A DNA stretch of 64,000 nt. It comes from Pseudomonadota bacterium. Its GTDB lineage: Bacteria; Pseudomonadota; Gammaproteobacteria; Steroidobacterales; JBCBZW01. Positions 16,716-24,312 of this stretch are shown piece by piece. Each line of letters begins with the position of its first letter. The stretch's first letter is position 1. The position numbers and the translations under genes are program-made. The notes below the pieces were generated by a model. It saw nothing but the letters and a program-made list of their open reading frames with translations, did no database searches and was not told the origin of the DNA. Location: the NCBI GenBank assembly GCA_039193195.1, contig JBCCWS010000016.1, positions 52,669 to 116,668 on the forward strand, in the 5' to 3' direction.

Positions 16716-18587
16716 ATGCGGTCCATGGCTGGCCAGTTCGACGCACACTCAGTGCGCCGTGCCGAAGAGGTACTGCGCGACATTTTCGGCTACGAGGCCT
16801 TTCGACCGCCGCAGGACGAGATCATCCAACTGCTGATCAGCGGTGAGGACGCCGTGGTGCTCATGCCCACCGGCGGCGGCAAGTCCCTCTGCTATCAGAT
16901 CCCGGCTATCGTGCGCCCCGGCACCGGCATCGTGATCTCCCCCCTGATCGCGCTGATGCAGGACCAGGTGCAGGCCCTGCGCCAGCTCGGCGTACGCGCC
17001 GCTTGCTTGAATTCGGCGCTGGAGCTGCCGCAGGCGGAGGCTGTCGAGCGCCAGTGGTTGAACGGCGAACTCGACCTGCTGTACGCCGCGCCCGAGCGCT
17101 TGATGACCGAACGCTTCCAGGCGCTCCTCGAACAAGCCCAGCCCGCCTTGTTCGCGATCGACGAGGCTCATTGTGTGTCCCAATGGGGGCACGACTTCCG
17201 TCCCGAGTACATCCAGCTGAGCGTGCTACACGAGCGCTTTGCGCAGGTACCAAGGGTGGCGCTGACCGCCACGGCGGACGCGCCGACACGACGGGAAATC
17301 GTCGAGCGCCTCGGCCTTACGGGCGCGCGCCAGTTCATCTCCAGCTTCGACCGCCCGAACATCTGTATCACAGTGAATGAAAGCGCTAGCAACGCGCGAG
17401 ATCGCCTGCTGCGTTTCATCCGAGATCGCCACCCTGGGGAAGCGGGCATCGTTTACTGCCTGTCCCGACGCAAGGTGGAGTCCGTCGCCGAGTACCTCGC
17501 AAGCCAGGGACTTACCGCCGTGCCCTACCACGCCGGCCTCGACAAGGACGCGCGCGCCAATGCCCTGCATCGCTTCCTGCACGAAGATGGCGTGATCGTC
17601 GTGGCCACGATCGCGTTCGGCATGGGCATCGACAAACCGGATGTGCGCTTCGTCGCCCACCTCAACATGCCGAAGAGCCTCGAGTCTTACTACCAGGAGA
17701 TCGGCCGCGCCGGTCGTGACGGCTTGCCATCCGACGCCTGGATGGCCTATCAACTGCAGGACGTGATCCAGCTCCGGCAGATGATCGAGGGCGCTGGTGC
17801 CGATGATGAGCACAAGCGCGTGGAGCGCGCCAAGCTCGACGCTATGCTCGGCTACTGCGAGCTCACCAAATGCCGCCGTCAGGCGCTGCTGGCTTACTTT
17901 GGGGAGCCCTTGGACGAGCCTTGTGGCAATTGTGACATTTGCCTACAGCCACCGGAGCTGTTCGATGCAACCGTGGCAGCGCAGAAAGCGCTATCAGCCG
18001 TGCATCGCACCGGACAGCGCTTCGGTGTGAACTACCTGATCGACGTGCTGCTCGGCAAACCCGATGAACGTATCTCGCGCTTCGGTCACGATCGCCAGAG
18101 CACCTACGGCATCGGCACGGAACTCGCTCCCCACGAATGGCGTGCGGTATTCCGACAGCTCATCGCCCACGGCTACCTGACGGTAGATCTCGAGGGACAT
18201 GGCGGCCTGCACCTGACACCAGCGTGTCGTCCCGTCCTGCGCGGGGAGACGCAGCTATCCATGCGCAAGGCGATGAAATCGACTGCAAGTCCGGGTCGGC
18301 GCCGCCGCAGAGCGGCCGATACCCTCGATTCGAGCGCCCTTGCGCCCGAAGACGAGCGCCTATGGGAGGCATTGCGCAACACACGCAAGCGATTGGCGGA
18401 CGAGCGAGGTGTGCCGTCCTACGTCATCTTCAGTGACGCCACCCTAGCGGACATGTTGGCTCGCCGTCCCACCGACGCGCGCACGCTACTCGCTGTGTCG
18501 GGCGTGGGGCAATACAAGTTGGATCAATACGGTGAGCAGTTTCTCGAGGTGTTGGCGGCACATCCGCCCGGCCTTGACCCTGCCTAG
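16716..18587 (+). CDS. recQ: ATP-dependent DNA helicase RecQ
   Basis: This 623-residue protein has the RecQ order: a helicase core with Walker [13 protein letters not shown] (residues ~50-61), DEAH box at 149-152 ([19 protein letters not shown]), the motif VI region [10 protein letters not shown], then the zinc-binding RQC segment (four Cys in CELTKCRRQ...PCGNCDIC), a winged helix, and a C-terminal HRDC domain ([15 protein letters not shown]...). It unwinds DNA 3'-5' in recombination and replication repair, in the cytosol. An ATG at 16725 is an equally possible start. It is divergent from the 22-codon ORF with 143 bases between the starts and has no obvious operon partner. Confidence 0.97.
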   Translation: MRSMAGQFDAHSVRRAEEVLRDIFGYEAFRPPQDEIIQLLISGEDAVVLMPTGGGKSLCYQIPAIVRPGTGIVISPLIALMQDQVQALRQLGVRAACLNSALELPQAEAVERQWLNGELDLLYAAPERLMTERFQALLEQAQPALFAIDEAHCVSQWGHDFRPEYIQLSVLHERFAQVPRVALTATADAPTRREIVERLGLTGARQFISSFDRPNICITVNESASNARDRLLRFIRDRHPGEAGIVYCLSRRKVESVAEYLASQGLTAVPYHAGLDKDARANALHRFLHEDGVIVVATIAFGMGIDKPDVRFVAHLNMPKSLESYYQEIGRAGRDGLPSDAWMAYQLQDVIQLRQMIEGAGADDEHKRVERAKLDAMLGYCELTKCRRQALLAYFGEPLDEPCGNCDICLQPPELFDATVAAQKALSAVHRTGQRFGVNYLIDVLLGKPDERISRFGHDRQSTYGIGTELAPHEWRAVFRQLIAHGYLTVDLEGHGGLHLTPACRPVLRGETQLSMRKAMKSTASPGRRRRRAADTLDSSALAPEDERLWEALRNTRKRLADERGVPSYVIFSDATLADMLARRPTDARTLLAVSGVGQYKLDQYGEQFLEVLAAHPPGLDPA

Positions 18588-19028
18588 TGCAGCCCGCAGC
18601 GCGCATTTCGCGCAGATCAAATGCGCAACCGCGCTCACGCACGCCTCTCACCGGCCAGGTGATCGCAACGCCGCACGGCGATGAACGGTAGCTCCGTGCC
18701 ACGATACATTAAGTAAAATAATGGCAAAAACAGAGCCAAAATACACCTTGAGGACGTATTTTCGGCCGTTTTTCATCCAAATCTGACCAAGACGCGAAAT
18801 CGTTACTACCGGCGCGGAGGGCGCCGTTCACACTCGGTCACGAAAAATGGCGACCGGCTTCACATGTTTGCCAGGCCAAACTCGTTAAAGTGTCGAGGTG
18901 GTGCTCAAGACCCCTTACACTGAAGTAGAAGCATCTGATTGGCCGCTGGCTCGCGAAGAAGACGAGCGGGGCCGCCTAGGGTCGAGCACGACAAGACGCA
19001 ATCAACCTGATCAAGGACGAGAAGTTTC
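18588..19028. other. Intergenic region before the P-domain surface protein
   Basis: No gene is seen in these 441 bases. The stretch 18700-18790 is AT-rich with several A/T runs and is a good place for a promoter. A small hairpin (CGGCGC / GCGCCG, 18810-18826) lies in the middle without a T-run. A modest ribosome site (AAGGA) precedes the ATG at 19029. Confidence 0.4.
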
Positions 19029-19694
19029 ATGCTGACGCACCGCTCCCGCATCGCGACTACCCTCGCCACCCTACTGCTCGCCGGCCTCGCGACCGCCGGT
19101 GCCAACGCGGCCACCGTGACCTACCAGACGGGTCCTGGCCTCGACCTCGACATCCCCGATAACGAGCCTACCGGCCTCTCCGTGTCCATCGACGTGGCGG
19201 ACAGCGCCACCATTATCCGCGTGGGTCTGCTCGCCCTGGTCGAACACACCTGGGTAGGTGATCTCATCTGGACCCTGACCGGTCCCGACAGCACCACCAT
19301 CACGCTCGCGGATCGCCCTGGATTCGACGGCGGTGGCTTCGGCGACGACTCCAACCTGACGATAGACAGCGCCATCATTTTCGGGGACAACTCCCCGCTT
19401 ACCGCCGAGGAGATGGGCGGTGGCTGCGACGGCACGGACGCAGTGGTCGGCATCGACTGCATGCGCTGGTTCGCGCCGGATGATCCCCTGAGCACCTTTG
19501 CCGGGTCGGACACGCTCGGCACATGGACGCTCACGATCAGCGATAACGCCGGTGCTGATACCGGCTTCTTAGACGGCTGGCTCATCGCCTTCGAAACCGA
19601 CGTGGCGACCGTGCCCGGCCCCAGCGCCATCTTGTTAATGGCCTCAGCACTGATCGGTGCTGGAGCTCTGCGCCGCCGGGACACCACCGGCTAG
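19029..19694 (+). CDS. Secreted P-domain protein with PEP-CTERM-like (VPGP) sorting tail
   Basis: This 221-residue protein has a signal peptide (ATTLATLLLAGLATAGANA, cleavage near residue 28), a proprotein-convertase P-domain-like beta sandwich (DIPDNEPTGLSVSI ... HTWVGDLIWTLTGPD ... GTWTLTISDNAGADTGFLDGW), and a tripartite tail from residue ~195: VPGPSAILLM, a hydrophobic helix, and RRR near the C-terminus. This matches the layout of PEP-CTERM exosortase substrates, with VPGP in place of VPEP. Exosortase substrates are cleaved and sent to the surface, usually in exopolysaccharide-producing bacteria, which fits the cluster at 5-12.6 kb. No exosortase gene is present here. Confidence 0.82.
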   Translation: MLTHRSRIATTLATLLLAGLATAGANAATVTYQTGPGLDLDIPDNEPTGLSVSIDVADSATIIRVGLLALVEHTWVGDLIWTLTGPDSTTITLADRPGFDGGGFGDDSNLTIDSAIIFGDNSPLTAEEMGGGCDGTDAVVGIDCMRWFAPDDPLSTFAGSDTLGTWTLTISDNAGADTGFLDGWLIAFETDVATVPGPSAILLMASALIGAGALRRRDTTG

Positions 19695-19742
19695 CGGACG
19701 AACAAGCCTCCCGGCGGCGTCGTTCTCATCACGTCCGCCCAC

Positions 19743-19778
19743 CACGAGCCGCCGGCAGGCAATGCCTGGCGGCTCGTG
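19743..19778. terminator. Bidirectional hairpin between convergent genes
   Basis: A perfect 11-bp stem (CACGAGCCGCC at 19743-19753 with GGCGGCTCGTG at 19768-19778) encloses a smaller nested stem (AGGC/GCCT). It lies between the convergent P-domain and hydrolase genes, so it can end both transcripts, although T-runs are weak. Confidence 0.65.
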
Positions 19779-19783
19779 TCTGT

Positions 19784-21013
19784 TCAGGGATTTGCCTGCT
19801 CCGTGTGGATCTTGACCACGGGCGCCTCGAGGGTGCGATGCACGGGGCAGCGGTCGGCTATCTCCAGCAAACGCCCGCGCTGAGCCGAGGTGAGGTCGCC
19901 CTCTAGGGTGATGTGACGATGGAACTCGTCCACCTTGCCCTGTCGCTTATCGCAGTCGGCGCAATCCTCAGCATGCACCTTTCGGTGACTGACTCGGACG
20001 GTTACCCGTTCCAATGCCAGCTGCTTGCGGTCCGCGTACATGCGTAGGGTCATGCTCGTACACGCGGCCAGGGCGCTCGAGAGCAGCCCGTAGGGCGTTG
20101 GGCCCGCGTCGGTACCGTTGACCGATGGTGGTTCATCGGCGCTGAGGGCGTGGCCGCCGGCGCGGATATCCGTTCGGTAACCCTCGCCCGTAACGGCCAC
20201 CACGTCATGGCCTTCAGCATTCAACGCCGGGGCGGCCGACGAGGAGGCCCCCACATAGCGTATCGCCCACGCTGCAAGCACTTGCGCCGCGTACTGTGCG
20301 TCGGCCTGACGCGTGAGCAGATGATCGGCATCGTCCAGGGTTACGAAGCTCTTCGGGTGCTTCGCCGATTGGAAGATCTGCGACGCGTTGTCGATGGACA
20401 CGGTGTCATCGAGGGGGGCGTGCATCACTAGAAGCGCGCGACCCAAGCGCTTCAGCCGCTCTGCGGGTGCCCCTTCGGCCATCAGGTCATCTAGGAACTG
20501 GCGTCGAATCCGAAACGGCCGGCCGGCGAGGGACACGGTGGCTTCTCCATCGCGTTCGATCTCCTGACGAGACGCATCGAGCAGGTGGGCCACGTGAGCG
20601 GGCTCGTAGGGCGCCGCAATCGTGGCCACGGCGCGCACGGACTCCAGCCTAGGCGCCGCCTTGAGCACGGCCGCCCCGCCCAACGAGTGTCCGACCAGCA
20701 ACGCCGGGGCGTGTTCGTGCTCGCCCAGCCACTTGGCTGCGGCGACCAGATCGTCCACATTGGAAGAGAAGTTCGTGTCGGCGAAATCGCCTTCGCTCTC
20801 GCCGAGGCCAGTGAAGTCGAAGCGCAGCACGCCAATGCCCGCATCGGCCAACTGCCGGGAAATCACCCGCGCTGCACGGATGTTGCGCGTACACGTAAAG
20901 CAATGGGCGAACAAAGCCCAGGCGCGCACCGGCGCACCCGCCGGCGGGCGTTCCAACTGCCCTGCCAGGCGTTCGCCCTGCGCGTTGTCGAACACCACCT
21001 TCTCCGTCGTCAT
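19784..21013 (-). CDS. Alpha/beta hydrolase fused to OsmC-like domain
   Basis: This 409-residue protein joins two enzymes. Residues ~1-255 are an alpha/beta hydrolase with FDFTGLGESEGDF, the nucleophile elbow GHSLGG, APLDDTV and a catalytic His in DDADHLL. Residues ~270-409 are an OsmC/Ohr-like domain with LLSSALAACTSMTLRMYADRK and the second Cys in IADRCPVHRTL, the pair that acts as peroxidatic and resolving thiols in this family. The fusion is known in proteobacteria but its substrate is not settled; detoxifying organic hydroperoxides or acyl esters is a guess. The ATG at 21013 follows a GGGAGGGG ribosome site; the longer upstream frame is not family-like. Confidence 0.9.
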   Translation of the reverse strand: MTTEKVVFDNAQGERLAGQLERPPAGAPVRAWALFAHCFTCTRNIRAARVISRQLADAGIGVLRFDFTGLGESEGDFADTNFSSNVDDLVAAAKWLGEHEHAPALLVGHSLGGAAVLKAAPRLESVRAVATIAAPYEPAHVAHLLDASRQEIERDGEATVSLAGRPFRIRRQFLDDLMAEGAPAERLKRLGRALLVMHAPLDDTVSIDNASQIFQSAKHPKSFVTLDDADHLLTRQADAQYAAQVLAAWAIRYVGASSSAAPALNAEGHDVVAVTGEGYRTDIRAGGHALSADEPPSVNGTDAGPTPYGLLSSALAACTSMTLRMYADRKQLALERVTVRVSHRKVHAEDCADCDKRQGKVDEFHRHITLEGDLTSAQRGRLLEIADRCPVHRTLEAPVVKIHTEQANP

Positions 21014-21150
21014 GATCCATCCCCTCCCGCCGCACGCGTCCAGGACGAGCGCACGCTGGCGCGGTTGTAAACACTCATGGCAGATCTGTTGCGATTCTCG
21101 GCGAATCGTTACGGTTCGGTGTAGTCCCACGCAAACCCGAGAAGCGAAAC

Positions 21151-22287
21151 ATGTCGGCGACGCAATTCATGCCCCTACCGCAACGGCCACACACCATGCT
21201 CATCCCGCTGGCCGTCACGCTGCTGGCGCTCGCTCCCTACACCGAGGCCCAGGTGGCGCAGTCGCCGGCGAGTGCAGGGGAAGTGGACACTGCGCCGCCG
21301 CTGCTCATCGCCACACGGGAAGCCCCTCCCTTCGCCCTACGCAACGGCAAGGGCGAGTGGGAAGGCATCACCGTCGCTCTGCTAAACGAGCTCGGCGTCA
21401 CCCTGAAGATCGACTTCGAGCTGGTGGAAATGGACCTCTCGCAGATGCTCGAAGCGGTAGCGGCCGGAGAGGTGGACGCCGCAGGCTCCGCCATCACCAT
21501 CACCGCCGAACGCGAGGGCATGGTCGACTTCACCCACCCCTTCTACTCGTCCGGACTCGGTATCGCCGTCCCTCGCAGATCATCTGGTTCGCTGTTCTCC
21601 GCGCTAGGGCGCTTCGGCTCCCTCGCCTTCCTCGAGGCCGCCCTGGCGCTGCTCGCAGTACTCACGGTGGTGGGAGTGATCGTCTGGCTAGCTGAACGGC
21701 GGCGCAACGACCAGTTCCCCGAGTCGCCACTCGAGGGAGTGGCGAGCGGTATCTGGTGGTCGGCGGTCACCATGACCACAGTGGGATACGGCGATAAGGC
21801 ACCGGCCACCCTGCCGGGACGCGTGGTGGGACTGATCTGGATGTTCGCCAGCATCATCATCATTTCAGGGTTTACGGCGGCGATCGCTACCGCTCTGACC
21901 GTTGATCGACTCGAGAACACGATCAGTGGCATCGATGACCTGCAGGGGCGACGCGTGCTCACGATCACCGGCAGCACCAGCGCCACTTACCTCGACGATC
22001 ACCTGATCCGGCACCGCACACGACCGACCATCGAAGATGCCATCGCCGCCCTGGCCGTTGGCGAGGCAGACGCCGTCGTGTACGACATGCCGATCCTGCG
22101 CTACATTGCAGCCATCCAAGCACACGACACAGTGCGCGTGCTGCCGAACCAGTTCGCTCATCAAGACTACGGCATCGCCCTGCCGAACGGATCGCCGCTT
22201 CGCGAAGCGATGAACCAGGAGATCTTGCGCCACACGCGTAGCGGCGAGTGGGAGCGGCTGCTCGCCACTTACCTCGGTGAAGAATAG
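21151..22287 (+). CDS. Prokaryotic ionotropic glutamate receptor-like potassium channel (GluR0-type)
   Basis: This 378-residue protein has a signal peptide, then a periplasmic substrate-binding protein (SBP_bac_3) split in two lobes: lobe 1 from PLLIATREAPPFALRNGKGEWEG to about residue 135, lobe 2 from ~260 to the end (DDLQGRRVLTITGS ... EADAVVYDMPIL). Between them lies an inserted two-TM pore module: helix LAFLEAALALLAVLTVVGVIVWL, the pore loop with potassium selectivity filter TTVGYGD at residues ~209-215, and helix VVGLIWMFASIIIISGFTAAI. This is the exact architecture of GluR0, a ligand-gated potassium channel in the inner membrane. The amino acid ligand is not evident. It stands alone, divergent from the hydrolase-OsmC gene. 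Confidence 0.92.
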   Translation: MSATQFMPLPQRPHTMLIPLAVTLLALAPYTEAQVAQSPASAGEVDTAPPLLIATREAPPFALRNGKGEWEGITVALLNELGVTLKIDFELVEMDLSQMLEAVAAGEVDAAGSAITITAEREGMVDFTHPFYSSGLGIAVPRRSSGSLFSALGRFGSLAFLEAALALLAVLTVVGVIVWLAERRRNDQFPESPLEGVASGIWWSAVTMTTVGYGDKAPATLPGRVVGLIWMFASIIIISGFTAAIATALTVDRLENTISGIDDLQGRRVLTITGSTSATYLDDHLIRHRTRPTIEDAIAALAVGEADAVVYDMPILRYIAAIQAHDTVRVLPNQFAHQDYGIALPNGSPLREAMNQEILRHTRSGEWERLLATYLGEE

Positions 22288-22294
22288 GGGGCGA

Positions 22295-22324
22295 GGCGTT
22301 GCCCTGGGGTAAGGGGGCAACGCC
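22295..22324 (+). terminator. Hairpin after the glutamate-receptor channel gene
   Basis: A perfect 10-bp stem (GGCGTTGCCC at 22295-22304 with GGGCAACGCC at 22315-22324) and a 10-base loop begins 7 bases after the stop. No T-run follows, so it may be a weak terminator or an RNA-stabilising hairpin. Confidence 0.55.
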
Positions 22325-22508
22325 CGCCGGGACGGCTCCTCGTGGCTCGCCGAAGCGGGCGGAGCTCTTATTGCTATAGTCGCAGCGAACGCCACCACGC
22401 TGACTGGGGACCGGGGCCTTTTTTAGCCCGGTGGCGCTCTACATGTCCTAGCGTCGGCGCCGAGCGAATTCCCTCACCGCTTCGCCATCGCGTGTACCAT
22501 GCGCCGCC

Positions 22509-23435
22509 ATGGACAACGTGATTACGATCCGAGGCCTCGACAAGCGGTACGCTTCCGGCTTCGTCGCTTTGAAATCGATCGACTTGGACATCCGCCGCGG
22601 CGAAATCCTCGCCCTTCTGGGCCCAAACGGCGCCGGTAAGACCACGCTGATCAGCGTCATCTGCGGCATCGTCCAGCCGACCGCCGGCGAAGTACGTGTG
22701 GACGGCGCGGACATCACCCGCAACTTTCGCGCCGCCCGCGCCGCCATCGGCTTGGTGCCCCAGGAGCTAGCCACGGATACCTTCGAGACCGTGTGGGCCA
22801 CCGTGAGCTTCAGTCGGGGGCTGTTTGGCAAGGCGCCGGATCCTGCCTATCTCGAACAAGTGCTCAAGACCCTCTCGCTCTGGGACAAGAAGGACGCCCG
22901 CATCCTCACCCTATCGGGCGGCATGAAGCGGCGCGTGTTGATCGCCAAGGCGCTCTCCCACGAACCGACCATCCTGTTTCTGGATGAGCCCACGGCGGGT
23001 GTCGATGTCGCCCTACGCAAAGACATGTGGGCTGCCGTGCGCGGCCTGCGCGACCGCGGCGTCACCATCATCCTCACGACCCACTACATCGAGGAGGCGG
23101 AAGACCTAGCAGATCGTATCGGCGTGATCAACCACGGCGAGCTTCTGCTGGTGCAGGAAAAGGATGAGCTAATGCGTCGCCTAGGCCGAAAGGAGCTAGT
23201 GCTAGAGCTAGTCACGCCGCTAGAGGTGTTACCCGAGAGCCTACGGGGCATGGGCGTGACGCTCGCTGACGGCGGCGAACAGCTGGTTTACACCTACGAT
23301 GCGCGGGGCGAACGCACGGGAATCACCTCGCTCCTCAACGCCTTGCGGGAGGCTGACCTGCAGTTCCAGGACTTACACACATCCCAGTCCTCCCTCGAGG
23401 ACATCTTCGTCAGCCTGGTCGAGGACAACGCATGA
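22509..23435 (+). CDS. ABC-2-type transporter ATP-binding protein (YadG-like)
   Basis: This 308-residue protein has Walker [10 protein letters not shown] (residues ~38-46), a Q-loop in IGLVPQELA, the signature [15 protein letters not shown], Walker [14 protein letters not shown] and a switch His ([11 protein letters not shown]). A C-terminal accessory region ([14 protein letters not shown] to the end) matches YadG/CcmA-type exporters. It powers the permease encoded just downstream, to which it is coupled by an ATGA overlap. YadG/YadH-type pairs are thought to export an unidentified compound; no specific cargo can be named from the neighbours. Confidence 0.95.
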   Translation: MDNVITIRGLDKRYASGFVALKSIDLDIRRGEILALLGPNGAGKTTLISVICGIVQPTAGEVRVDGADITRNFRAARAAIGLVPQELATDTFETVWATVSFSRGLFGKAPDPAYLEQVLKTLSLWDKKDARILTLSGGMKRRVLIAKALSHEPTILFLDEPTAGVDVALRKDMWAAVRGLRDRGVTIILTTHYIEEAEDLADRIGVINHGELLLVQEKDELMRRLGRKELVLELVTPLEVLPESLRGMGVTLADGGEQLVYTYDARGERTGITSLLNALREADLQFQDLHTSQSSLEDIFVSLVEDNA

Positions 23436-24193
23436 ACCTTCGCGCGGTGAGCGCAATCTATCGCTTCGAGATGGCGCGCACCTTACGCACGCTCATGCAG
23501 AGCGTGTTCTCCCCGGTGTTGTCAACGTCGCTGTACTTCATCGTGTTCGGCGGCGCGATCGGCTCACGTATCCAGCAGATCGACGGCGTGCCCTACGGCG
23601 CATTCATCGTGCCTGGTCTCGTGATGCTCTCGCTGCTCACTCAGAGCATCTCCAACGCGTCCTTCGGCATTTACTTTCCTCGCTTTTCGGGCACCATTTA
23701 CGAGATTCTTTCCGCACCGATCTCCGCCATGGAGATCATCTTTGGCTACGTTGGCGCGGCGGCGACCAAATCGATCGTGATCGGCGCAATCATCCTGGTC
23801 ACTGCCTCCTTCTTCGTGCCCATCGAAGTACGCCACCCAGGATGGATGCTGACGTTCCTCCTGCTCACGGCAATCACCTTCAGCATGTTCGGTTTTCTCA
23901 TTGGCCTTTGGGCTGAGAGTTTCGAGCAACTGCAGATCGTCCCTCTGCTGGTCATAACGCCCCTCACCTTCCTCGGTGGCAGCTTCTACTCCATAGATAT
24001 GTTGCCTCCGCTGTGGCAAAAGGTGACCTTGTTCAATCCAGTGGTGTACCTGGTCTCGGGCTTTCGCTGGAGTTTCTATGAGAACGCTGACGTCGGATTG
24101 ACTATGAGCGTCGCAATGACTCTGCTGTTCCTGGGCCTTTGCACGGGCGCGGTGTGGTGGATTTTCCGAACAGGGTACCGCCTGCGAGCGTGA
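23432..24193 (+). CDS. ABC-2-type permease (YadH-like)
   Basis: This 253-residue inner-membrane permease has six predicted helices, for example [61 protein letters not shown] and [17 protein letters not shown]. The sequence [36 protein letters not shown] is the ABC-2 signature region. Its start overlaps the stop of the ATPase gene (ATGA). The stop codon lies inside a small inverted repeat (24190-24204). Confidence 0.94.
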   Translation: MNLRAVSAIYRFEMARTLRTLMQSVFSPVLSTSLYFIVFGGAIGSRIQQIDGVPYGAFIVPGLVMLSLLTQSISNASFGIYFPRFSGTIYEILSAPISAMEIIFGYVGAAATKSIVIGAIILVTASFFVPIEVRHPGWMLTFLLLTAITFSMFGFLIGLWAESFEQLQIVPLLVITPLTFLGGSFYSIDMLPPLWQKVTLFNPVVYLVSGFRWSFYENADVGLTMSVAMTLLFLGLCTGAVWWIFRTGYRLRA

Positions 24194-24204
24194 ACTCGGT
24201 TCAC
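24190..24204. repeat. Imperfect palindrome GTGAAC-TCG-GTTCAC
   Basis: Six-base arms GTGAAC and GTTCAC flank TCG, at the end of the permease gene. A closely related perfect 14-base palindrome begins at 24299. The pair lies about 109 bases apart, one on each side of the upstream region of the first lipoprotein gene, so an operator pair is possible. Confidence 0.5.
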
Positions 24205-24298
24205 CTTACGAAGTCGATCGGCGCGACTTCGCGCACGGCATGCCCCATGGTCGGGCGCATACACTCTTCCGAGCCTTCCGCTCGGAGCTCTCCATCAC

Positions 24299-24312
24299 GT
24301 GAACCGGTTCAC
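24299..24312. repeat. Perfect 14-base palindrome GTGAACCGGTTCAC
   Basis: The sequence is self-complementary over all 14 bases and contains the GTG start of the first lipoprotein gene. The arms repeat those at 24190-24204. Binding by a dimeric repressor is possible, but overlap with a start codon would be unusual. Confidence 0.5.

Noticed and set aside
20622..21695. Plus-strand frame of 357 codons opposite the hydrolase-OsmC gene
   Set aside because: Arg/Ala/Pro-rich shadow running into the glutamate-receptor gene in another frame; no domain and no ribosome site.
22405..22430. ACCGGG/CCCGGT pair with T6 loop before the ABC transporter, considered as a riboswitch or terminator
   Set aside because: Only a 6-bp stem with the T-run inside the loop; it matches neither a terminator nor a named riboswitch.
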